Origin: Saprospirales bacterium
GTDB taxonomy: Bacteria > Bacteroidota > Bacteroidia > Chitinophagales > UBA8649
DNA length: 55,861 nt
Assembly: GCA_002708985.1 (NCBI GenBank)
Contig: PAPS01000005.1
Span: forward strand, 19,891 to 75,751
Reading direction: 5' to 3'
Numbering within the stretch: the first letter of the stretch is position 1; each line of letters opens with the position of its first letter. Below are positions 34,465-42,241 of the stretch, one piece after another. Made by a program: the position numbers and the translations under genes. The notes under the pieces were generated by a model. It ran no database searches. It was not told the origin of the DNA and saw only the letters and a program-made list of their open reading frames with translations.

Positions 34465-35718
34465 ATGATTATGTCACCCGAAAACCTCTTACACATCATT
34501 CTAGCCATCCTCACATTCAATTTTTTGTTGGGCAGAATAATGCAGTTTCTCACGGCTCAAAGCTGGAAAAAGTCGGCTATTCCTGAAGAAGTTCAGGGAC
34601 TCTACGATGACGCTAAATACGAGAAATCAAGACAATATCACAGTGAAGGAGGAAAGGTAGGCTTAATACGTCGCAGCCTTGCATTTTTTGTAACCTTTGC
34701 TTTCTTGGCTTTTGGTTGGTACGGTTGGCTCTATGTAAATTGTCTTGCGTGGGTTAGTGGAAGTGCTGTAGGTGCCGGATTATTATTTTTTGGGATTTTA
34801 GGTGTCTTGTCTTCAATCATCAGTCTTCCTTTCTCCTTGTACAACAATTTTGTCATTGAGGCGAAGTATGGGTTTAATCGCATGACCTTGGGAACGTTCT
34901 TTGCTGATTTAGGCAAAGGAGCCTTGTTGCAAGCCATTATTGGTGGAGGGTTATTATCCCTTCTAATTATTGTATTTGAGCAAATAGGGATGCATTTTTG
35001 GTGGATAGGGTGGAGTGTTATGGCATTGTTTTCTATTTCGATGTCGGGTCTTTATGTACGATTATTTCTACCACTTTTTAATAAGCTTACTCCTATGGAG
35101 GATGGCGTGCTGAAAACAAAAATTGAGGAATATGCCAAAGGAATAGACTTTCCTGTTACAAAGATTTTTGTGATGGATGGCTCGAAGCGGTCCAATAAAG
35201 CCAATGCCTTTTTCTCAGGTCTTGGGCGACAAAAAACTATTGTTTTATACGATACTCTTATCGATAAATTTGATGATGATGAGCTTTTAGCTGTGCTTGC
35301 TCATGAAGTTGGGCATTACAAGCGACGTCATATTCCGATTCAAATGGTAACTGGTGTATTACAACTTGGTCTCGTGTTCGGGCTGTTTCAACTCGTAGCC
35401 TTTGGCTATGGCGATCTTATTGCTTCTATGCTCAATTTGCCGGCAATCAATCTGCCAGTGGCCCTACTCATTTTTGGATTTATGTATTCGCCTTTACAAT
35501 TAATTACAGGCTATTTGTCCTCCTCCTTGTCTCGTAAGTTTGAGTATGAGGCCGATGCTTTTGCCAAGGAAACATCAAGTGGTGAAGCGTTGGCCAGCGC
35601 ATTGCGGAAGCTTTCGGTAGAGCATTTATCCAATCTTAACCCCAACAAATTTGTGGTTTCTATGACCTATTCGCACCCTCCGTTGTGGCAACGACTTCGA
35701 GCGTTAGCTAAAAATTGA
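34465..35718 (+). CDS. M48 family metalloprotease, Ste24/CAAX-protease-like
   Basis: From the ATG at 34465 the product is 417 residues (the longer frame from 34387 starts beside the tRNA and lacks support). It is a multi-spanning membrane protein with helices near 8-28, 70-95, 100-122, 155-172 and 180-200, then the zinc site HEVGH at 280-284 and a later EYEADAFA segment supplying the third ligand. The C-terminal SYSHPPLW-type motif (MTYSHPPLWQRLRAL) is typical of Ste24-like enzymes. It cleaves membrane-associated proteins. Confidence 0.92.
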   Translation: MIMSPENLLHIILAILTFNFLLGRIMQFLTAQSWKKSAIPEEVQGLYDDAKYEKSRQYHSEGGKVGLIRRSLAFFVTFAFLAFGWYGWLYVNCLAWVSGSAVGAGLLFFGILGVLSSIISLPFSLYNNFVIEAKYGFNRMTLGTFFADLGKGALLQAIIGGGLLSLLIIVFEQIGMHFWWIGWSVMALFSISMSGLYVRLFLPLFNKLTPMEDGVLKTKIEEYAKGIDFPVTKIFVMDGSKRSNKANAFFSGLGRQKTIVLYDTLIDKFDDDELLAVLAHEVGHYKRRHIPIQMVTGVLQLGLVFGLFQLVAFGYGDLIASMLNLPAINLPVALLIFGFMYSPLQLITGYLSSSLSRKFEYEADAFAKETSSGEALASALRKLSVEHLSNLNPNKFVVSMTYSHPPLWQRLRALAKN

Positions 35719-35805
35719 GAGGTGAATTGCTAAAAGGATTCTTGGACATTGAAATGGGGGCCTCGAGTGAATGGAAAATAAATGATACACTTTCGCCTAT
35801 TTTCC

Positions 35806-35835
35806 TTGCATTAGCGGAATAATTCACTATTTTTG
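35806..35835 (+). promoter_or_regulatory. Bacteroidota-type promoter upstream of rplU
   Basis: TTG at 35806-35808 and TATTTTTG at 35828-35835 are separated by 19 bases, an exact match to the TTG-N19-TAnnTTTG pattern of the Bacteroidota primary sigma factor. Transcription would begin a few bases after 35835, giving a leader of roughly 10 bases before rplU. Confidence 0.7.
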
Positions 35836-35849
35836 CAGACCAAAATTTT

Positions 35850-36164
35850 ATGGATATGTACGCTGTAGTGGAAATCGCAGGACAACAATTTCGAGTTGAA
35901 AAGGGCCAAGAAATCTTTGTTCATCGCTTAGATGCTGAAGAGGGTAGCTCGATATCATTCGACCAAGTGCTTATGAAAAGCAAAGGCGGTAAAGTCGAAT
36001 TAGGACAGCCTGTGTTGGAAAAAGCTTCGATAAAGGCTAAAGTACTTGAGCACGTTAAAGGAGATAAAGTGATTGTCTTTAAAAAGAAGCGTCGCAAAGG
36101 ATACCGCGTTAAAAATGGGCACCGTCAGGCATTTACCAAAATCGCCATTGAAGGTATCAAGTAA
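35850..36164 (+). CDS. rplU: Ribosomal protein L21
   Basis: The 104-residue product has the normal length and sequence of bL21: MYAVVEIAGQQFRVEKGQ at the N-terminus and KKKRRKGYRVKNGHRQ near the C-terminus. The start could be 35850 or the ATG two codons later at 35856, which is where most family members begin. It is followed by rpmA after 50 bases, the usual order. Confidence 0.96.
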   Translation: MDMYAVVEIAGQQFRVEKGQEIFVHRLDAEEGSSISFDQVLMKSKGGKVELGQPVLEKASIKAKVLEHVKGDKVIVFKKKRRKGYRVKNGHRQAFTKIAIEGIK

Positions 36165-36214
36165 GGTCATAAATTTTTAAAGTCAAACTAGACGAAATAA
36201 TAAAATAGTAAATC

Positions 36215-36826
36215 ATGGCACATAAGAAAGGTCAAGGTAGTTCGAAAAACGGTCGGGAGTCGCATAGTAAACGTTTAGGCGTTAAGAAATTCGGAGGTGA
36301 ATTTGTTTTGGCCGGAAACATTCTAGTTCGTCAACGCGGCACCCAATTTCACCCAGGTCTTGGAGTAGGTCTAGGAAAGGATCATACTTTGTTTGCTAAG
36401 CGCCATGGTGTTGTAGAGTTCGAAACAAAACGAAATAACAGAAAATATATCCACGTCCAGCCTGTAGCTGAGTTAGAAGAAGCTATGCAAAATGCAGTGA
36501 AGGCTGCACAAGAGGAAGCGGTAGAGGCTCCAAAGGCCGCTAAAAAAGCAACGAATAAGGCTGAGCCGAAAGCTGAAGCGCCGAAGACTGTCAAGAAAGA
36601 AGCGAAGAAGGCTAAGCCCAAAGCGGATGCTTCTGCAGATGATTTAACAGCACTTGCAGGTGTTGGTCCAAAAATGGCTGACAAGATGAATGCTGCGGGT
36701 ATTACTTCATTTGCTCAACTTGCTTCCATGACTGAAGAGTCAATTGCTGCTTTAGAAGCAGATAAAGGTAAAATCACCACGCCTGCAAACTGGGCTAAGT
36801 GGACTGCTGAAGCAAAGACTAAGTAA
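36215..36826 (+). CDS. rpmA: Ribosomal protein L27 with C-terminal helix-hairpin-helix extension
   Basis: The first ~88 residues are a complete bL27 ([20 protein letters not shown], then [21 protein letters not shown]). Normal L27 stops there, but this frame continues for ~115 residues: an Ala/Lys/Glu-rich linker (about 91-141) and a helix-hairpin-helix-like domain (about 142-203; [20 protein letters not shown], then [14 protein letters not shown]). Similar extensions occur on L21 in some other Bacteroidota. The extension may bind RNA or DNA; this is inference. There is no sign of a frameshift. Confidence 0.93.
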   Translation: MAHKKGQGSSKNGRESHSKRLGVKKFGGEFVLAGNILVRQRGTQFHPGLGVGLGKDHTLFAKRHGVVEFETKRNNRKYIHVQPVAELEEAMQNAVKAAQEEAVEAPKAAKKATNKAEPKAEAPKTVKKEAKKAKPKADASADDLTALAGVGPKMADKMNAAGITSFAQLASMTEESIAALEADKGKITTPANWAKWTAEAKTK

Positions 36827-36848
36827 TTTCACCATTTAATATTACTGC

Positions 36849-37256
36849 ATGTCACGCGCACTAGCCATTGACTATGGTAAAAAGCGATGCGGCATTGCCG
36901 TAACTGACCCTTTAAATATCATTGCCACAGCCCTTGATACGGTGGCAACTAAAGATCTTGTTGACTACGTAACACGCTACTGCAGCGAAGAGGAAGTTGA
37001 TCATATCGTATTGGGTAAACCTATGCACCGCGATGGGAATCCTGTGGAGTTATATCAGGATATCTTAGAGTGCAAGGTAAAGCTCAAGAAGGCCTTGCCT
37101 CACATTGAGTTTCACGAGGAGGATGAGCGTTTTACTTCTAAAATAGCGTCACAAACTCTAGTGCAAGCTGGGTACAAGAAAAAGGATCGTAAAAAACGTG
37201 AAAATATCGACAAGATTAGCGCTGTAATCATTTTACAGTCATGGATGGAAAAATAG
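36849..37256 (+). CDS. ruvX: YqgF/RuvX-family putative Holliday-junction resolvase/rRNA-processing nuclease
   Basis: The 135-residue product begins ALAIDYGKKRCGIAVTDP, with the catalytic Asp of the RNase H-like fold, and has the conserved VLGKPMHRDG and HEEDERFTSKIA segments and a C-terminal KIDKISAVIILQSW-type end. The family is linked to 16S rRNA 5'-end maturation in E. coli and to Holliday junction resolution by homology. It follows rpmA by 22 bases. Confidence 0.92.
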   Translation: MSRALAIDYGKKRCGIAVTDPLNIIATALDTVATKDLVDYVTRYCSEEEVDHIVLGKPMHRDGNPVELYQDILECKVKLKKALPHIEFHEEDERFTSKIASQTLVQAGYKKKDRKKRENIDKISAVIILQSWMEK

Positions 37257-37317
37257 GACATAACATTGACAGTACTTGTTAATGATTGTCTTCTTTTACG
37301 CTACATTTACAGGGAAA

Positions 37318-37343
37318 ATTTCAAATACACACAGAATTGAAAT
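37318..37343. promoter_or_regulatory. Weak inverted repeat upstream of the metal-transporter gene
   Basis: ATTTCAA (37318-37324) and TTGAAAT (37337-37343) form a 7-base inverted repeat with a 12-base spacer, 32 bases before the transporter start. It could be an operator for a metal-responsive regulator, but such short repeats also occur by chance in AT-rich DNA. Confidence 0.2.
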
Positions 37344-37374
37344 GTTGCCATCAAGATTTCGTCGTGTTATTTAA

Positions 37375-38487
37375 ATGTCTAGTGCAATGGCAACTAACTA
37401 TTGGTCTTTTATCCTAAGTAATCTTGAGGCAGCAGGGGCTATAGGTGGCTATGTATCGCTTTCAGTCATAGGTTTTGCTCTAATAAGTTTTGCTAGCAAA
37501 CGGTCTCAAAAAAAAATACAGAACGTACTCCGTCCAAAGTGGATACAACCTATTGTAGGCGCTTTTTTAGGTGCAATACCTGGCTGTGGGGCGACAATCG
37601 TTGTAGCATCGTTGTACAAAAACAAGAAGATATCCTTTGGTGGACTTTTCGCAACCTTTATTAGCACCCTGGGAGAAGGTTCGTTCGTTCTATTAGGTGC
37701 TTCTAATGAAGCTGATGTTACAGGAAACTTAAGGGCCTACGCAACAATTACCATCATTGGACTAATCATGGGTATCTTCTTTGGCTGTATTGCAGATATT
37801 CTAGGTATTCGATCACAGGCTCTCCCTTCGAATGCGAACAATACAGAGAATCCAATGAGAAAGGAGGATAATAACGCGGTGTTAAGTCTTCAACGGGTAA
37901 TGCAATATGCCATTTTAATGATGGCGATTTTTTTAGCACCAAACTCTATAATGGCACTTTGGGGAGGGGGTATAGAATCTATGGCAACTTTCAATTATTG
38001 GATTTCAATTGCTCTTACTATAACTTGTATACAATCCTTTTTAATAGGAAAATTTATTACTAGAGAACATGATTGTTTTAGTGAATCAGGTGATTTAAAG
38101 TCAACACTATCCCATTCTGTTATAGATGTAGCAATGGTAGTGACCTATGTTTTTGCTGGACTACTTATTGCAAATTATATAATTGACATACTTGTTGGCC
38201 CGGAAACCTTCGATATATGGATGGGGTCATCAAAGATTTTAGTCATTGCAATAGCCGCTTTAATTGGTGTTACTCCTGGTTGTGGTGGAATGATAGCAGT
38301 GGCGGTAGCATTTATTACAATTCCAAATTTTCCGATGCCAGCACTGATAGCAGCGGCAATTGCTACAAGCGGTGATGGTATATTCCCCTTGCTAGCAGAA
38401 AATAGGAAAGATGGTCTGCTTGTATCTTTTTATGGACTATTGATTGCGCTCGTAGTTGGATACTTTACCTTACTTATTGGCATCTAA
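37375..38487 (+). CDS. Putative manganese/heavy-metal exporter (ArsP_2 type)
   Basis: The 370-residue membrane protein has about ten helices and an internal twofold repeat: GAFLGAIPGCGATIVVASLY in the first half and IGVTPGCGGMIAVAVAF in the second. Each half carries a PGCG motif in a membrane segment, as in the family annotated as putative manganese transporters or 10-TM heavy-metal exporters (ArsP_2). The ion is inferred from the family, not shown by the sequence. It is the first gene of a run with a CDF transporter (51-base gap) and a Cys-rich microprotein. Confidence 0.82.
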   Translation: MSSAMATNYWSFILSNLEAAGAIGGYVSLSVIGFALISFASKRSQKKIQNVLRPKWIQPIVGAFLGAIPGCGATIVVASLYKNKKISFGGLFATFISTLGEGSFVLLGASNEADVTGNLRAYATITIIGLIMGIFFGCIADILGIRSQALPSNANNTENPMRKEDNNAVLSLQRVMQYAILMMAIFLAPNSIMALWGGGIESMATFNYWISIALTITCIQSFLIGKFITREHDCFSESGDLKSTLSHSVIDVAMVVTYVFAGLLIANYIIDILVGPETFDIWMGSSKILVIAIAALIGVTPGCGGMIAVAVAFITIPNFPMPALIAAAIATSGDGIFPLLAENRKDGLLVSFYGLLIALVVGYFTLLIGI

Positions 38488-38538
38488 TCAGGTTTAAAAG
38501 AGTAAGATACTATGTCGCAAATACCAAACTTTTAAAAT

Positions 38539-39207
38539 ATGTCAAGAAATAACAATGAGACAAAAACACTTTGTGTGGTAGTTGTATCAGCTGTTGCGAT
38601 GCTTGTCGAAATAGTCTATGGATTAACTACTAAGTCAATGGCCTTACTCTCTGATGGTATTCATATGGGGTCACATGTATTAGCCATTGGATTAAGTTGG
38701 TTTGCTTACTTCTACATTCGCCGTTTTGCATCAAAAGATAAATCCAAGGTTAATTCGGATAAAATTCTTTCACTTTCAGGTTACAGCAGTGGCCTATTAT
38801 TATTTTTATTTGCTGTAGGAATAATGATAGAAGCTATCACTAGAATCATTCATCCGACTGATATTCAATATACAGAAGCAATGGTAGTTGCTTGTATTGG
38901 TCTTGTGGTCAATGTTGTAAGTGCTTTTTTACTCCATCACGATCATGAGGATTCGGATCATAATATACGTGCAGCCTATATCCACGTAATCTCCGATGCA
39001 CTGACGAGTTTAGCGGCAATAATTGGTTTGTTTTGCGCTATGAAATGGGATATACCTATTATAGACACATTAGCTGCTATTATAAGCTCTCTTATCATCA
39101 TGAAGTGGTCTGTAGGTTTATTAAAAGACTCTGGAGCGGTTCTAGTTGACATAAAGTCCATCAGTAAAGATCATAAACATGGTCATCACGGCCACCATCA
39201 CCATTAG
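38539..39207 (+). CDS. Cation diffusion facilitator family transporter, DmeF-like
   Basis: The 222-residue protein has six membrane helices with the metal-site residues in SDGIHMGSH (second helix) and HVISDALTS (fifth helix), and a cytoplasmic His loop (LLHHDHEDSDHN). It ends in a His-rich tail (DHKHGHHGHHHH). The usual C-terminal cytoplasmic dimer domain is missing, as in the short DmeF-like group. It exports divalent cations such as Co, Ni, Zn or Mn; which one is not shown. It follows the ArsP_2-type transporter gene. Confidence 0.88.
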   Translation: MSRNNNETKTLCVVVVSAVAMLVEIVYGLTTKSMALLSDGIHMGSHVLAIGLSWFAYFYIRRFASKDKSKVNSDKILSLSGYSSGLLLFLFAVGIMIEAITRIIHPTDIQYTEAMVVACIGLVVNVVSAFLLHHDHEDSDHNIRAAYIHVISDALTSLAAIIGLFCAMKWDIPIIDTLAAIISSLIIMKWSVGLLKDSGAVLVDIKSISKDHKHGHHGHHHH

Positions 39208-39236
39208 GTATTATATATAAATTGAACTTGAATGGG

Positions 39237-39261
39237 GAATGGTTGCAATTTAGAACCATTC
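39237..39261 (+). promoter_or_regulatory. Hairpin in the leader between CDF gene and microprotein
   Basis: GAATGGTT (39237-39244) and AACCATTC (39254-39261) are perfect 8-base inverted arms with a 9-base loop, 51 bases before the microprotein ATG. There is no T-run, so it is not a plain terminator; it may stabilise a transcript end or control expression of the microprotein. Confidence 0.35.
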
Positions 39262-39311
39262 TAGATAGAAACATTTTCTAATTTTTCTACGTTAAAGGCT
39301 TAAAATAACGT

Positions 39312-39452
39312 ATGGAAAATTTACAATTAAGCAATAGCTGTGTGAACTGCAGCAATCATTCTGAGTCCGAAAATATATGTGAGGTACACAAGATGGTTGT
39401 AAGTATCAAAAATACTTGCGATAGTTTTGACTTAGAAGAGAGGTATGCCTAA
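39312..39452 (+). CDS. Cys-rich microprotein, 46 residues
   Basis: The ATG at 39312 opens a 46-residue frame beginning MENLQLSNSCVNCSNHSESE and continuing with single Cys residues in ENICEVHK and NTCDSF. Four cysteines (CxxC plus two spaced Cys) and two His suggest a small zinc- or iron-binding site. Its position after two metal transporters and just before a terminator supports a gene rather than a chance frame. I recall similar short proteins near such transporters in other Bacteroidota, but cannot verify this here. Role: possibly metal sensing, buffering or chaperoning (inference). Confidence 0.65.
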   Translation: MENLQLSNSCVNCSNHSESENICEVHKMVVSIKNTCDSFDLEERYA

Positions 39453-39484
39453 AATAATTGGCAGATATTTTACATTTAAAAAAG

Positions 39485-39513
39485 AAAAAGCACCCCTACA
39501 AGGGTGCTTTTTT
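39485..39513 (+). terminator. Intrinsic terminator after the metal-transport genes
   Basis: An 11-bp stem (AAAAAGCACCC / GGGTGCTTTTT) with a CTACAA loop and a T-run ends the plus-strand unit 32 bases after the microprotein stop. The A-rich left side means it can also act on minus-strand transcripts leaving tRNA-Pro. Confidence 0.88.
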
Positions 39514-39518
39514 CGTTG

Positions 39519-39591
39519 TCGGGATGACTGGACTTGAACCAGCGACCACACGTCCCCCAGACGTGTACTCTACCAACTGAGCTACATCCCG
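39519..39591 (-). tRNA. tRNA-Pro (GGG)
   Basis: The minus strand folds into a 73-base cloverleaf: acceptor CGGGATG/CATCCCG, anticodon stem CACGT/ACGTG with loop CTGGGGG (anticodon GGG), T-arm with TTCAAGT loop and discriminator A. CCA is not encoded. Its transcript runs into the terminator at 39485-39513. Confidence 0.93.
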
Positions 39592-39798
39592 CGGCCTGCA
39601 AATCTAAGACTTAAAAGTGAACTTAATTAAGATTATAGCAGCCAAATCGTGTCTGCTCATGCATGCTAGCTGAATAGTAATTTTTCACTGCTACTTTCAA
39701 AAGTATTCCAGATCTTCCCCGAAGGGAGGCGGGATGTGGTGGACCATGTCACCATGACAATAGACCTGTGCCTTATCTGAAAAAATTCTAGAAGAATT

Positions 39799-40674
39799 CT
39801 AACCCAAATTCGCCTTGAGGCTCACATCGATGATTTTAAAGCTATGGGTCATGAGGCCACTAGAAACATAGTCGACTCCAGTCTCGGCATAATCGCGAAT
39901 GTTGTCCATGGTTATACCACCAGTTGCTTCTAAAGGTAATTTTCCATTTATTTCCTTTACGGCTTGACCAACCTCATCTACAGAAAAGTTGTCAAGCATA
40001 ATTCGATCGATTCCCCCTTCTTCGAGGATTGCATAAACCTCTTTCATGTCCCTTGCTTCAACGAGTAAGGGAATCGGTGGTTTGATTGCTGCTCGATATT
40101 GGTTGGCCTGTCGTATTGCCTTTTTTATACTGCCGCAGAAATCAATATGATTGTCTTTGAGCATAATCATATCATACAGACCCATTCGATGGTTTAAGCC
40201 TCCACCATGAAGCACAGCTAGCTTATCTGTGTAGCGATGGTTGGGGCAAGTCTTTCGGGTGTCAAGGAGTTTCGTATTAGTGTGTTTTATGCAATTTACC
40301 ATCTGATAAGTTAGTGTGCTGATGCCCATCATCCTTTGGACATAGTTTAGCGCTGTTCGTTCGGCAAGCAAAATACTTTGAGCATTTCCTTTTACCTGAA
40401 ACAATACAGTTCCCTTATCATACCAAGTACCTTCTTTACATTCGGTTGTAAATAAAAGAGTTGAATCAACATACTGGAATATTCTTCTGGCCATTTCCAA
40501 ACCTGACAAGCAACCGCCTTCTTTTAATATGGCATAGCCTTCGGAAACGGAATGCTTTGGAACGATGGCCAAGCTTGAATGATCACCCGTTGGGAATTGG
40601 TGAAAAGGATCTTTTAGATCTTCGTTTAAAGCCTTTTCAATCAAATGACGTATGTGAATCTCCGATATAATCAT
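39799..40674 (-). CDS. nadC: Nicotinate-nucleotide pyrophosphorylase (carboxylating)
   Basis: The enzyme converts quinolinate and PRPP to nicotinate mononucleotide in NAD synthesis. It has 291 residues. Seen: ALNYVQRMMGISTLTYQMV near residues 110-128, DTRKTCPNHR near 137-146, HGGGLNHRMGLYDMIMLKDNH near 155-175, and the C-terminal LEATGGITMDNIRDYAETGVDYVSSG. It is divergent from gpmI with 77 bases between their starts. The 207 bases on its 3' side, up to tRNA-Pro, contain no gene I can support. Confidence 0.95.
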   Translation of the reverse strand: MIISEIHIRHLIEKALNEDLKDPFHQFPTGDHSSLAIVPKHSVSEGYAILKEGGCLSGLEMARRIFQYVDSTLLFTTECKEGTWYDKGTVLFQVKGNAQSILLAERTALNYVQRMMGISTLTYQMVNCIKHTNTKLLDTRKTCPNHRYTDKLAVLHGGGLNHRMGLYDMIMLKDNHIDFCGSIKKAIRQANQYRAAIKPPIPLLVEARDMKEVYAILEEGGIDRIMLDNFSVDEVGQAVKEINGKLPLEATGGITMDNIRDYAETGVDYVSSGLMTHSFKIIDVSLKANLG

Positions 40675-40751
40675 AGCAGCACTTCATTCGAATATAATGT
40701 AAATCCTTGTTCTACAGCGTAGTTGTTTTTACCTTGTGCTTGAATCCAACC

Positions 40752-42239
40752 ATGCGAAAAACAGCTCTTGTAATACTTGATGGGTGGGGTGCAGGAAATC
40801 AAAGCGATGAAAATGCGATTTATCAAGCACAAACACCTTTTACAGATAGCTTGTCTTCACGTTATCCATTAGCCCATCTTCAAGCGAGCGGATATGCCGT
40901 TGGACTACCTGGTGGTCAAATGGGTAATTCGGAAGTTGGTCATATGCACCTTGGTGCAGGCAAGGTGATTTGGCAAGATTTACCACGTATCTCTCAGGCC
41001 ATTGAGAAAAAGGAGTTAGCCTTCATTCCTTCTTGGATCGATTTGATGGATTTCTGCCTACGCCATAAAAAGCCTTTACACCTAATGGGACTGCTCTCGG
41101 ATGGTGGAGTTCATGCTCATATCGATCATGTACTCGGTTTGGTCGATGCAGCGGTTGCCGCAGGGCTAGATGATATTCGTCTTCATGTGTTTACAGATGG
41201 CCGGGATACGGATCCTCAAGGTGGCGTTGATTACATTGGTAAGTTGCTGCATCACATAAAGCCTCACAGTCAAGTACGCGTGGTGACTGTTATGGGGCGC
41301 TATTATGCTATGGATAGAGATCAGCGCTGGGAGCGAACAAAGAAAGCTTATGATCTTTTACTTCATGGTCAAGCTGATCATCAGGTAGCCATTGAAAACA
41401 TTGAAGAGCACATTAAGTCACTCTACGAAAAAGGTATAACGGATGAATTCTTAGAAGCTACTCTTTGTGATCATAAAGCGTTATGCATTGACGAAGGAGA
41501 TGCGGTTTTATGCTGGAATTTCAGAACAGACCGCTGCCGACAAATTACTCGGGCTCTTTGCTATGGTATAGTCGAGGATGGGGTAGTGCTTGAATCCATC
41601 ACAACGAACTATGTGACCATGACCCGTTATGATGTGTCATTTGATACGATACCTGTTTTGTTTGCCAAAGAAAATATTGAAAACACCTTAGGGGAGGCCA
41701 TTGCATCAGCTGGGCTAACACAGCTCAGAATGGCCGAGACAGAAAAGTACCCTCATGTAACCTACTTCTTTAATGGGGGCCGAGAAACACCATTTGATGG
41801 TGAAGAGCGATGTGTGATTCCTTCACCCAAGGTAGCCACCTATGATTTGCAGCCTGAGATGTCGGCCTTTGAGTTAACGGCAGAAGCTAAACGGCGGGTC
41901 AAGGAAGATCGCCCTGATTTTTTATGCCTAAACTTTGCTAATCCCGACATGGTTGGTCATACAGGAGATTTTGCCGCTGTAATCAAAGCAGTAGAAACAG
42001 TAGACGGTTGTGCTCAAGACCTGATAGAAACGCTTCTCGAGGAGGACTACCAGATTTTTTTAACCGCCGATCACGGTAATGCCGATTTTATGGTTAATGA
42101 GGATGGAAGTCCTAATACCGCGCACACAACAAATCTTGTTCCTGTATGGTCTATTGCGCGAAGTAATCCTTTATCCATACATGATGGATCGCTCTGCGAT
42201 ATTGCTACTTGGGTAAAAGAATGTTTAGGGATTTGCTGA
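40752..42239 (+). CDS. gpmI: 2,3-bisphosphoglycerate-independent phosphoglycerate mutase
   Basis: This manganese enzyme interconverts 3- and 2-phosphoglycerate in glycolysis. From the ATG at 40752 it has 495 residues; the longer frame starts at a TTG (40707) and adds a non-conserved tail. Seen: ALVILDGWGAG at residues 5-15, the nucleophile Ser60 in GGQMGNSEVGHMHLGAG, FTDGRDTDP near 150, and the C-terminal metal sites NFANPDMVGHTGDF and TADHGNADFM. It is convergent with the following lipoprotein gene. Confidence 0.96.
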   Translation: MRKTALVILDGWGAGNQSDENAIYQAQTPFTDSLSSRYPLAHLQASGYAVGLPGGQMGNSEVGHMHLGAGKVIWQDLPRISQAIEKKELAFIPSWIDLMDFCLRHKKPLHLMGLLSDGGVHAHIDHVLGLVDAAVAAGLDDIRLHVFTDGRDTDPQGGVDYIGKLLHHIKPHSQVRVVTVMGRYYAMDRDQRWERTKKAYDLLLHGQADHQVAIENIEEHIKSLYEKGITDEFLEATLCDHKALCIDEGDAVLCWNFRTDRCRQITRALCYGIVEDGVVLESITTNYVTMTRYDVSFDTIPVLFAKENIENTLGEAIASAGLTQLRMAETEKYPHVTYFFNGGRETPFDGEERCVIPSPKVATYDLQPEMSAFELTAEAKRRVKEDRPDFLCLNFANPDMVGHTGDFAAVIKAVETVDGCAQDLIETLLEEDYQIFLTADHGNADFMVNEDGSPNTAHTTNLVPVWSIARSNPLSIHDGSLCDIATWVKECLGIC

Positions 42240-42241
42240 AC

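Noticed and set aside
36382-36684. 100-codon minus-strand frame opposite rpmA
   Set aside because: Its Ala-rich product is a mirror of the Ala/Lys-rich linker codons of the L27 extension.
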